DNA of 20,354 nucleotides. Origin: Candidatus Omnitrophota bacterium. Its GTDB lineage: Bacteria; Verrucomicrobiota; Verrucomicrobiia; Limisphaerales; UBA1319. The notes beneath the pieces are model-generated. The model had not been told where the DNA came from, searched no databases, and saw only the letters and a program-made list of their open reading frames with translations. Where the stretch lies: NCBI GenBank assembly GCA_023473405.1, contig JAMCZD010000444.1:1-20354 (forward strand). Direction: 5' to 3'. Positions 1 to 6,597 of this stretch are shown one piece after another. Every line of letters starts with the position of its first letter. Position 1 is the stretch's first letter. Made by a program: the position numbers and the translations under genes.

Positions 1-185
1 GACTCGAGATGCCCCTTCGCAATCAGGCAAATCGCGCACGGGCCGTTGCCATTGTGGCGATGTATGGCCCGATGAGCGGCGCCGTCCGACGCCAGCAACC
101 CAAGCACAAGCAACAACAACACCAGCAATCCAGCCAAGACCTTGGCCGCTGCCGAGCGCAGTCGCTTGAACTTCCGTGTTGTCAC
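1..185 (-). CDS. Small membrane or exported protein with CxxC motif (partial, 3' end outside window)
   Basis: I read this from the minus strand as an open frame of about 61 codons that starts at a GTG (185-183) and runs off the left edge without a stop. An in-frame TGA lies a few codons upstream and leaves no other upstream start. The visible protein has a basic N-terminus (TRKFKRLRSAAAK), then one long hydrophobic stretch rich in Leu and Val, then a His-rich segment (AAHRAIHRHNGNG) and a CAICLIAKGHL motif. A single anchor or signal peptide followed by His and CxxC suggests a small exported metal-associated protein; short proteins with a 'HH...CAVC..A.G' pattern occur in Verrucomicrobiota, as far as I recall. 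The function is unknown. It is divergent from the transporter gene to its right. The frame and membrane segment are clear; the start and family are less certain. Confidence 0.55.
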   Translation of the reverse strand, partial: MTTRKFKRLRSAAAKVLAGLLVLLLLVLGLLASDGAAHRAIHRHNGNGPCAICLIAKGHLE

Positions 186-240
186 AACAGCGTCAAAGAA
201 ATCATACCCGCGTCAAGCCCGCAACCCTGAACGCACACAG

Positions 241-319
241 GGTCACATCTCCACATTCCACATCAGGGCGGTTATGGGGCATGGCAGGGGGCATGAATGT
301 GTGATGTGGAGATGCGACC
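241..319. repeat. Long imperfect inverted repeat (hairpin) in divergent spacer
   Basis: The 23 bases at 241-263 and the 23 bases at 297-319 are reverse complements at 20 positions; the outer 16 match at 15. The 33-base loop holds two copies of GGGGCATG (276-283 and 288-295). The element lies between the divergent CxxC protein and the transporter gene, so it could be a regulatory RNA hairpin, an attenuator for one of them, or a small dispersed palindromic element. No T-tract follows either arm, which argues against a simple terminator. Confidence 0.6.
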
Positions 320-411
320 CTAATTGGGAAAAATCAGGATGGACGTTCCGAGGAATCCTTGATAGGATGCGAGGCCATAAGATTCCCTGAATAAACCGAT
401 AGAAAGGCTGT

Positions 412-1446
412 ATGAATGCATCAACCGTATTGGGCGTTCTGGTAGTCGCGCTGGCCGGGTTGTCCATGGGCAGCGGGGCTTGGACATTGAAAGCGATCAG
501 GAAACTCCAGGTCGAGCACTGGCTATTTATTGGCATGCTTATTGGGCTGGTGGTTGTGCCCTGGGCGGTGGTGCTGGTTTACTATCCCGACCCGGCGGCG
601 GCTTATGCGACAGTGCCCCGCTGGGCGTTGATAAGGTCGAACATCTTTGCCTGCGGCTGGGGTGTGGCCAATGTGCTCTGTTTCCTATGCTTCGTTCGGA
701 TTGGGGTGGCGCTGACCGGCGGGATTCTGGGCGGTTTGGGGCTATCGTTGGGGGTGATGGTGCCCATGATATTCAAGGCCTCAGGATTGTTCGCCAGGTC
801 GCCTGACTTGAATTCGCCGGCGGGGTACTGGGTCTTGTTTGGAGTCGCTGTCATGCTTGGCGCGGTTGTCCTGGCTTCGTTCGCCGGGTTTGGGCGGGAC
901 AAGGTCCTGAAGCAACTGCAAAAAACCTCGGGTGGATTCCTGGGCGGACTGATCATGGTGGTGATTGCCGGCATCCTTTCCACCGGACCAAACTTTGCCT
1001 TTGCCTACAGCCAGGGGCCGATCGTGGCGGCGATGAAGGCGCAGCGGGCGGGGGACGTTCCGGCGACGTTTGCTGTTTGGGCTGTGGGCATGCTCGGCGG
1101 CGCCCTGGTAAACGTCGGATATGCCATGTACCTCATGACCAGGAACAAGTCCTGGAAGGGATTGGCGGTCAACTGGAAGGAGACCATCATACCGGCAATC
1201 GGTGGAGTGCAATTCTGCCTGGCCATCACCCTGCTCGGGCATGGCAGCCTGATGCTGGGGGCTCTGGGCGCTTCGGTTGGGTGGGGCATCTATCAGGCCA
1301 TGCAGATTCTGGGAAACCAGGGCGTCGGGTTCATAAGTGGCGAATGGCGGGGCGTCGTGGGCACGCCTCGAAATCAAATGTACACCGCCATCGTGATCTT
1401 GATCGCCGCCTCGTCGATCCTCGCCATCGGCAACAGCTTTGTTTGA
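412..1446 (+). CDS. RhaT-family L-rhamnose/H+ symporter-like permease
   Basis: A 344-residue integral membrane protein with about ten hydrophobic helices and almost no soluble portion, the size and layout of RhaT (L-rhamnose-proton symporter, drug/metabolite transporter superfamily). The N-terminus (VLGVLVVALAGLSMGSGAWTLKAIRK) and the segments 'GGILGGLGLSLGVMVPM' and 'ALGASVGWGIYQAMQILGNQGVGFISGEWRGV' have the pattern I associate with RhaT and its paralogues in Bacteroidetes and Verrucomicrobiota. The protein would import a deoxysugar such as rhamnose across the inner membrane, but no rhamnose isomerase, kinase or aldolase gene is beside it, so the substrate is unproven. AAAGG sits 4 bases before the ATG. 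The next gene on the same strand starts about 250 bases downstream and is probably separate. Confidence 0.85.
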   Translation: MNASTVLGVLVVALAGLSMGSGAWTLKAIRKLQVEHWLFIGMLIGLVVVPWAVVLVYYPDPAAAYATVPRWALIRSNIFACGWGVANVLCFLCFVRIGVALTGGILGGLGLSLGVMVPMIFKASGLFARSPDLNSPAGYWVLFGVAVMLGAVVLASFAGFGRDKVLKQLQKTSGGFLGGLIMVVIAGILSTGPNFAFAYSQGPIVAAMKAQRAGDVPATFAVWAVGMLGGALVNVGYAMYLMTRNKSWKGLAVNWKETIIPAIGGVQFCLAITLLGHGSLMLGALGASVGWGIYQAMQILGNQGVGFISGEWRGVVGTPRNQMYTAIVILIAASSILAIGNSFV

Positions 1447-1466
1447 TCCGTGCAGCCCATTATTTT

Positions 1467-1553
1467 GGGAGTACGGTGGCAAGCCTTGTGACGCGACGCC
1501 GCATTGGTTGGGGACAGAGCGCCGTCGCCGCTTTGCTGTATCGGTGTACTCCA
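1467..1553. repeat. Intergenic inverted-repeat element, probable dispersed repeat
   Basis: The spacer between the transporter and the kinase genes holds GGAGTAC (1468-1474) and its exact inverse GTACTCC (1546-1552). These enclose a GC-rich stretch with two related cores, GACGCGACGCCGC and GCGCCGTCGCCGC. From memory, near-identical 'GCGACGCCG...GGAGCGCCGTCGCC' strings recur between genes in verrucomicrobial genomes and give spurious translated peptides; I cannot verify that here. No coding gene is supported in 1447-1694. Confidence 0.45.
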
Positions 1554-1694
1554 CACCGGCGGGGGCGGCGCGGACGCTCGTCCCATTGGTCCGGCCAGGT
1601 TTTGCCTGTTGGTTCTCTTGGCATTACATTCCAGATGAGTGCGTAAGCGGCGATTGAAGAATCGTCAATACGCGACCCAAGCGAGAGCGGTGAA

Positions 1695-3041
1695 ATGCCT
1701 CGAACGGAACAGTCACGAAGAGTTGGGTGGAAAGCCTTTACACTGACGGCACTCGGTTTTGTCGGCGGCGGCGGCGGCGCCGTGTATTTTGGCCTGGAGT
1801 TTATGTTACAAGGCGGCACGGGGGATAGTGGGTGGGTATTGGTTTCGATTCTGTTGGTTGCGTGCATCGTGGCAGCAGGTGGCCTGGCCGCGGTGTTTCT
1901 GGGAAAGGCGCGTAAGGCGCTTAAGCGCGAGCGCGACTTCAATACGGCGGTGTTGGAGACGATAGGTGCGCTGGTGGTGGTGCTGGACCGGGACGGCCGG
2001 ATTGTGCGATTCAATCGTGCCTGTGAGCTAACCACCGGGTACAGTTCCGCCGAGGCGCAAGGGCAATATTTGTGGGATAATTTGCTGCCGGCTGAGCAAG
2101 TCAAGCCGGTGAAGGCGGTCTTTGCGCAACTCAGGGCCGGGCAATTCCCCAATCAACACGAGAATGAATGGGTGACCAAGAGCAGCGCCAGACGCCTGAT
2201 CGCATGGACCAACACCGCTCTTCCAGGGGCGAATGGCGACATTGAATACGTTATTGGCACGGGCATTGACGTCACAGAGTGCCGGCGGGCTGAAAAGGAG
2301 ATTCGCAAACTGAATGAGGAACTCGAAGTGCGCGTTCGGGTGCGCACCGCCCAACTCGAAGATGCCAACCGTGAATTGGAGGCCTTTTCATATTCGGTTT
2401 CACATGACTTGCGGGCGCCGTTGCATCGGATCAGCGGCCTGGCGGATTTGCTGAGGCCGGAAGCGGGCGAGGCGATCGAATTGGAAAGGCAGCGCTATCT
2501 GGCGGCTATTGTGGAGTCAGCCACGGAGATGCGGACGCTGATTGACAACCTCCTGGCTTTTTCGCAATTGAGCCGTCAGCCCATACATAGGCAGGACATT
2601 GCCACCACGAGCCTGGTGCGGGAGACCTTGAACAGCCTGCTCCGGGAAGAACCGGACCGGCGGCTCGACATCGCGGTAGGCGAACTGCCGGTCTGCCAGG
2701 CGGATGCGGCCCTGTTGAAACAGGTCTGGATAAACCTCATTGCCAATGCCCTCAAATATACCCGGCACCAACCGGCGCCCGTGATCGAGATCGGCAGCCG
2801 GGAGGAGAACAACGAACTGGTCTTTTTCGTCAAGGATAATGGGGCTGGATTCGACATGCGGCACGCCGACCGTTTGTTTGGCGTATTCCAACGCCTGCAT
2901 CGAGCCGAGGATTTCGAAGGGACTGGGATTGGGCTGGCCAACGTCCGGCGCATCATTCAACGGCATGGGGGACGGACCTGGGCCGAAGGCTGTGTCAATC
3001 AGGGGGCGACATTTTATTTTTCCTTGCCCAAATCGGCGTAA
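1695..3041 (+). CDS. Membrane-anchored PAS-domain sensor histidine kinase
   Basis: A 448-residue sensor kinase that would autophosphorylate in response to a signal and pass the phosphate to an unlinked response regulator. Residues about 12-70 form two hydrophobic helices with a short loop, so there is little periplasmic sensor. A PAS domain follows (about 80-195, 'VVLDRDGRIVRFNRACELTTGYS' to 'GTGIDVTECRRAEKEI'), then a coiled coil and the HisKA domain with the phospho-acceptor His237 in SVSHDLRAPL. The HATPase_c domain shows the N box NLIANALKYT, the DNGAGFD box and the GTGIGLANV box, so all catalytic elements are present. No receiver or response-regulator gene is adjacent, making it an orphan kinase. 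The signal is unknown; the PAS domain suggests cytoplasmic sensing. The ATG at 1695 follows GGTGAA. Confidence 0.92.
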   Translation: MPRTEQSRRVGWKAFTLTALGFVGGGGGAVYFGLEFMLQGGTGDSGWVLVSILLVACIVAAGGLAAVFLGKARKALKRERDFNTAVLETIGALVVVLDRDGRIVRFNRACELTTGYSSAEAQGQYLWDNLLPAEQVKPVKAVFAQLRAGQFPNQHENEWVTKSSARRLIAWTNTALPGANGDIEYVIGTGIDVTECRRAEKEIRKLNEELEVRVRVRTAQLEDANRELEAFSYSVSHDLRAPLHRISGLADLLRPEAGEAIELERQRYLAAIVESATEMRTLIDNLLAFSQLSRQPIHRQDIATTSLVRETLNSLLREEPDRRLDIAVGELPVCQADAALLKQVWINLIANALKYTRHQPAPVIEIGSREENNELVFFVKDNGAGFDMRHADRLFGVFQRLHRAEDFEGTGIGLANVRRIIQRHGGRTWAEGCVNQGATFYFSLPKSA

Positions 3042-3044
3042 GTT

Positions 3045-3073
3045 TTGACTTTTTGCCAGACCGTGGCTAACCT
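3045..3073 (+). promoter_or_regulatory. Sigma-70-type promoter for the HIT gene cluster
   Basis: TTGACT (3045-3050, 5 of 6 bases of the -35 consensus), an exact 17-base spacer and TAACCT (3068-3073, 4 of 6 of the -10 consensus). Transcription would start near 3080, only a few bases before the ATG at 3084 of the HIT gene, which gives a leaderless or nearly leaderless mRNA. It begins four bases after the kinase stop codon and probably drives the five-gene cluster downstream. Position and spacing are seen; activity is inferred. Confidence 0.5.
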
Positions 3074-3083
3074 AGCATGTCTT

Positions 3084-3599
3084 ATGGAATCTTTGCATGC
3101 GCCTTGGCGCATTCAATATATTCTGGCTCCGAAGGTAGCGATGGCGGACGGTTCGCTCTTCAGCCGGATCGCCCAATCCAACGATGACGAGGCGAACTAC
3201 GTGATCGCGCGCGAACGGACGTGTTTTGCCCTGCTGAACGCGTATCCCTACAACGGAGGTCATCTGCTGGTCGTTCCCTATAAGCAAACACCGGACCTCA
3301 ACGGCCTGACCGAGCGTGAATTGACCGACCTCATGTTGTTGACCCGGCGCTGCCAGAATGCGCTGACCGAGGTAATGAGGCCCGACGGATTCAACGTGGG
3401 CATTAATCTGGGCAAAGTGGCCGGGGCGGGAGTTGCGGATCATGTGCACATCCACGTGGTTCCGCGATGGCAGGGTGACACCAATTTCATGCCGGTTCTG
3501 GCGAATGTGACTGTGCTGCCGCAAGCCTTGGCTGATCTGGCAGTCCGGATTCGCGCCGCGCTGGCCGCCGGGTTGCACCCGGCATCGGAGACAGATTGA
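3084..3599 (+). CDS. HIT-family nucleotide hydrolase/transferase
   Basis: A 171-residue histidine-triad protein. The motif HVHIHVV (His120, His122, His124) is the HIT signature; the middle or last His is the catalytic nucleophile in nucleoside phosphoramidases, Ap4A-type hydrolases and ADP-glucose phosphorylases. The N-terminus LHAPWRIQYI and the segment LLNAYPYNGGHLLVVPY are typical of the bacterial branch that contains Ap4A phosphorylase-like proteins. I chose the ATG at 3084 because LHAPWR is conserved near the start in this branch. An earlier TTG at 3045 lies inside the -35 box, and ATG 3141 would delete the conserved segment although GAAGG stands before it. It is the first gene of a same-strand cluster with phoH, ybeY, DUF502 and recO; phoH begins 22 bases after its stop. 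Confidence 0.88.
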   Translation: MESLHAPWRIQYILAPKVAMADGSLFSRIAQSNDDEANYVIARERTCFALLNAYPYNGGHLLVVPYKQTPDLNGLTERELTDLMLLTRRCQNALTEVMRPDGFNVGINLGKVAGAGVADHVHIHVVPRWQGDTNFMPVLANVTVLPQALADLAVRIRAALAAGLHPASETD

Positions 3600-3621
3600 T
3601 CGGAGATTTTGCGAACCTGGC

Positions 3622-4581
3622 ATGCCAACTGAAACCATTCATTTCGAAAACGCCCGTCTGGCTCAACAACTGTTCAACAACGATCCGCATAACCTGAAAG
3701 TCCTCGAGCGGCAATTGGAGGTGAAAGCCACCAGCCGCGAGGGATGGATAAAACTCGAAGGCAGTCTCGAAGCCATCGAGCGCGCCAAACAAATGCTTCA
3801 AAGTCTCGAGTCCACCGTCAAGGCCGGCGCGCCCGTTCGGAACCGCGAGTTCGCTTACGCCGTCGAGGTCGTGAAAAGCGACGGCGTCGATGCCCTGAAG
3901 AGCCTGCATTCGGAACGTATCCAGACGTCAACGAAGAAGCCGATGGTAATGCCGAAGACCATTGGCCAGCAGCAATACATCGAGGCAATCCGGCAGTTCG
4001 ACATCGTCTTCGGCATCGGCCCCGCCGGAACGGGCAAGACCTATTTGGCCATGGCCATGGCGGTTGCCGCCCTGCACGAAGAAAAGGCCGCCCGAATCAT
4101 CCTGACCCGTCCGGCCGTCGAGGCGGGCGAGGCGCTCGGTTTTTTGCCGGGTGATCTGTATGAGAAGATCAATCCCTACCTGCGCCCCCTCCATGACGCC
4201 CTTTACGATATGTTGTCCAGCGAGGAGATTCAGCGGCACATGGAACGGGGCAGCATCGAGATTGCGCCCCTGGCTTACATGCGCGGGCGAACGCTCAACC
4301 ACGCCTTCATCATCCTGGATGAGGCACAGAACTCGACCAGCGAGCAGATGCTCATGTTCCTGACCCGGCTTGGGCAGCAATCGAAAGCGGTTATTACCGG
4401 CGATCCATCGCAGGTGGACCTGCCGGCAAACAAACGGTCCGGCCTGATCGAGGCGTTGCGCGTCTTGCGCCAGGTCGAGGGCATCTCCTTCGTCGAATTC
4501 CAAAAACGCGACGTGATCCGCCACGCCCTGGTCCAACGCATCATTACGGCTTACGAGGAATTTCGGAATGAGTCGAAATGA
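3622..4581 (+). CDS. phoH: PhoH family ATPase (YbeZ type)
   Basis: A 319-residue PhoH-like P-loop ATPase, close to the family's usual length. Residues 1-65 form a short N-terminal domain typical of YbeZ. The Walker A motif GPAGTGKT is at 133-140 and the Walker B motif IILDEAQN at about 230-237 (Asp233, Glu234), followed by 'TGDPSQVDLP'. YbeZ is a probable RNA helicase/ATPase that works with the endoribonuclease YbeY in ribosomal RNA maturation and quality control. The ybeY gene follows directly, sharing an ATGA overlap (4578-4581), which suggests translational coupling and supports the function. The protein is expected in the cytoplasm. Nothing in the motifs looks degenerate. Confidence 0.95.
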   Translation: MPTETIHFENARLAQQLFNNDPHNLKVLERQLEVKATSREGWIKLEGSLEAIERAKQMLQSLESTVKAGAPVRNREFAYAVEVVKSDGVDALKSLHSERIQTSTKKPMVMPKTIGQQQYIEAIRQFDIVFGIGPAGTGKTYLAMAMAVAALHEEKAARIILTRPAVEAGEALGFLPGDLYEKINPYLRPLHDALYDMLSSEEIQRHMERGSIEIAPLAYMRGRTLNHAFIILDEAQNSTSEQMLMFLTRLGQQSKAVITGDPSQVDLPANKRSGLIEALRVLRQVEGISFVEFQKRDVIRHALVQRIITAYEEFRNESK

Positions 4582-5072
4582 ACCAGTTGAACCTGCGCAG
4601 CCGCCAGCGCGTTCGGCTTGTTGACGGGCGCCTGCTGGGGCGCCTGGTGCGGGATCTCTTAACGCGCTTGCTGGCCGTTCCGGGTTTTGATTTGGGCATA
4701 AACCTGGTGGCAGCCCCGGAAATGACCCGGCTCAACGAGACCTTCCTTCACCACGCCGGTTCAACCGACGTCATCACTTTCGATTATTCCGAGCCGCCCG
4801 GCGCCTCGGATTTTTCACCGCCCATTCTCGTGTCCGGCGAACTGTTTGTTTGTGTGGATGAAGCGGTCGCCCAAGCAATTCGTTATCGCACGGATTGGCA
4901 AACCGAACTGGTTCGATATATAGTGCACGGCATCCTGCATTTGACGGGTTATGACGATAAAAAGCCGGATTCGCGCCGGCGCATGAAACGCGCCGAAGAC
5001 CGGTTGCTCAGGCGGTTGAGAAATCAGTTCTCCTTGTGGCAACTCGACCGCGCAATTAAAGTAGATGTATGA
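4578..5072 (+). CDS. ybeY: Endoribonuclease YbeY (rRNA maturation factor)
   Basis: A 164-residue YbeY metalloprotein, a single-strand endoribonuclease for 16S rRNA 3'-end maturation and 70S quality control. The signature HGILHLTGYDD starts at His117 and contains His121. The third zinc ligand, usually His (HGxLHLxGYDH), is Asp127 here; an Asp at this place also occurs in other phyla such as Bacteroidetes (GYKD), so the enzyme is probably active. The upstream 'DVITFDY' and 'SGELFVCVDEAVAQA' segments match the family. The start ATG overlaps the phoH stop by four bases and its stop overlaps the next gene in the same way, so translation is coupled. The C-terminus continues to 'LWQLDRAIKVDV', slightly longer than many homologues. 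Confidence 0.93.
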   Translation: MNQLNLRSRQRVRLVDGRLLGRLVRDLLTRLLAVPGFDLGINLVAAPEMTRLNETFLHHAGSTDVITFDYSEPPGASDFSPPILVSGELFVCVDEAVAQAIRYRTDWQTELVRYIVHGILHLTGYDDKKPDSRRRMKRAEDRLLRRLRNQFSLWQLDRAIKVDV

Positions 5073-5794
5073 AAGGGACTGTGGCTCGTTGGCGGGCTAA
5101 TTTCTTCGCCGGGCTGGCGATCGTACTGCCGGCGGTGATCTCCATCGCCGTGGTGGTCTGGCTATTCGGGACGGTCTCGACAATTACCGATACCTTGCTT
5201 TTCTTCCTGCCCAAGAGCCTGACTCATCAAAAGAACGGGGATGGGTTGATGTATTGGTATTGGAGCGTGGTTGCCTTCTTGTTCGCCGGTGTCCTGGTTG
5301 GGCTGGTGGGGCAACTCGCCCGATATTACCTGGGCAAGAAGTTGATCCAATGGGTGGACCTGGCCCTGTTGAAGGTGCCGTTGCTAAACAAGATATACTC
5401 GACTCTCAAACAGGTAAACGAGGCCTTCACTTCCAATCAGAAATCCGCGTTCAAAGACGTTGTCCTGGTTCAATTCCCGCGGCCCGATTGTTACTCACTC
5501 GGGTTTATTACATGCGAGCGATTTCACGAGGTGGAGGTTAAGACCGGCAAGAAAGTCGTCTGCGTATTCGTCCCCACCACGCCGAACCCCACCAGCGGGT
5601 TCCTGGTCATGGTGCCGGAAACGGATATAATCAAGCTTGACGTTTCCGTGGCTGAAGGCGTTAAGCTCATCATCAGCCTTGGTTCCATTGCCCCCGGTTA
5701 CGTGCCGTCTTTGGTTTCCCCGCTCATTCCCAAGCCCTCCCCGGCAATTTCTGATCCCCAGGCCGCCATTTCCAAGCCGCAGTCCACCTTTTGA
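5069..5794 (+). CDS. DUF502 family inner-membrane protein
   Basis: A 241-residue DUF502 protein. There are two membrane helices, at about 8-32 and 65-90, the second followed by the family pattern 'GQLARYYLGKKLIQWVDLALLKVPLLNKIYSTLKQ'. The cytoplasmic part contains 'VVLVQFPRPDCYSLGFIT' and the conserved 'VFVPTTPNPTSGFLVMVPETDIIKLDVSVAEGVKLIISLG'. The biochemical role of DUF502 is not established; the family is widespread in bacteria and plants. A Pro/Ser-rich tail (about 212-241) is outside the conserved domain. The gene sits between ybeY (ATGA overlap) and recO (TTGA overlap), so it is expressed with housekeeping genes. The identification rests on these motifs and is strong. Confidence 0.9.
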   Translation: MKGTVARWRANFFAGLAIVLPAVISIAVVVWLFGTVSTITDTLLFFLPKSLTHQKNGDGLMYWYWSVVAFLFAGVLVGLVGQLARYYLGKKLIQWVDLALLKVPLLNKIYSTLKQVNEAFTSNQKSAFKDVVLVQFPRPDCYSLGFITCERFHEVEVKTGKKVVCVFVPTTPNPTSGFLVMVPETDIIKLDVSVAEGVKLIISLGSIAPGYVPSLVSPLIPKPSPAISDPQAAISKPQSTF

Positions 5795-6441
5795 CCAGGA
5801 TCGACCAACGCACGACCGGATTGATCGTCCGCACCCGTCCATTAACGGATACGAGCCTGATCGTGCATTGGCTGACCCCCGATTTTGGGCGCTTGGCCAC
5901 GGTCGCCAAAGGGGCGCGCCGGCCCAAGTCACCGTTTGCGGGCAAGCTCGACCTTTTTTTCCTGGCTGACTTTAGTTTTCGCTTGAGCCGCCGGTCGGAC
6001 CTGCACCTGCTTTGCGAGGCAACCGTTCGTGAAACCTATTCTTTCCTGCGCCGCGAGCTCGCTTATTTGCAGCAAGCCGCCTATTGCGCGGCTCTCATCG
6101 AACAAACCACCGAGCCGCAGACCCCTCTGCCCGCGCTCTTCACCCTTCTCAACGACTTCCTGGACTTCCTTCCCACCCTGGCGCCGCAATCCCTCCCGGT
6201 CTTCGCCTTTGAAATGAAATTCCTCGCCGAGTCCGGCCTGCAGCCCAATCTGCGCGAAGCCAGCCTTGGCGACGACGCGCGCCAAGTCCTGGATACCATT
6301 TCAAGGGCTGACTGGCCTCGCCTCCGCGACGTAAACCTGAATTCCGACGAATTCAGCGAAATCAACGGGTTCCTCCGCGATTTTCTCGCCTCCAACCTGG
6401 ATCGAATCCCCTCCGGACGCGAAGCCGCCGTGGGAGGCTAG
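5791..6441 (+). CDS. recO: DNA repair protein RecO
   Basis: A 216-residue RecO protein, which loads RecA onto SSB-coated DNA together with RecR in the RecF pathway and anneals single strands. The N-terminal OB-fold is visible as 'TGLIVRTRPLTDTSLIVHWLTPDFGRLATVAKGARRPKSPFAG'; the rest is helical with 'YFLRRELAYLQQAAYCAALIEQ'-type spacing. The usual C-terminal cysteine zinc cluster of many RecO proteins is not present, and the protein is a little short (often 230-260 residues). The start is a TTG at 5791 whose last two bases belong to the stop of the DUF502 gene, giving a TTGA overlap. It is the last gene of the cluster; about 150 non-coding bases follow. Confidence 0.88.
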   Translation: MTRIDQRTTGLIVRTRPLTDTSLIVHWLTPDFGRLATVAKGARRPKSPFAGKLDLFFLADFSFRLSRRSDLHLLCEATVRETYSFLRRELAYLQQAAYCAALIEQTTEPQTPLPALFTLLNDFLDFLPTLAPQSLPVFAFEMKFLAESGLQPNLREASLGDDARQVLDTISRADWPRLRDVNLNSDEFSEINGFLRDFLASNLDRIPSGREAAVGG

Positions 6442-6597
6442 TGTGGTGTCCGGGGCGTCGAAGTCCGATTCTTGAGGCAAAAACCCGCGTCAGTTCTTAG
6501 AGCTTTACCGGGCTTCGATTTCAATATGAAATGTGGCTTCATGAAACCGATAACCCCAACTGACCGCACCCGAACCGCCGGGCCTTGCCCGATTCGC

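Noticed and set aside
781..1554. Long minus-strand open frame opposite the transporter (257 codons)
   Set aside because: Its translation is low-complexity, rich in His, Gln and Arg, with no domain; the plus-strand frame is a clear ten-helix transporter. It is a GC-driven shadow.
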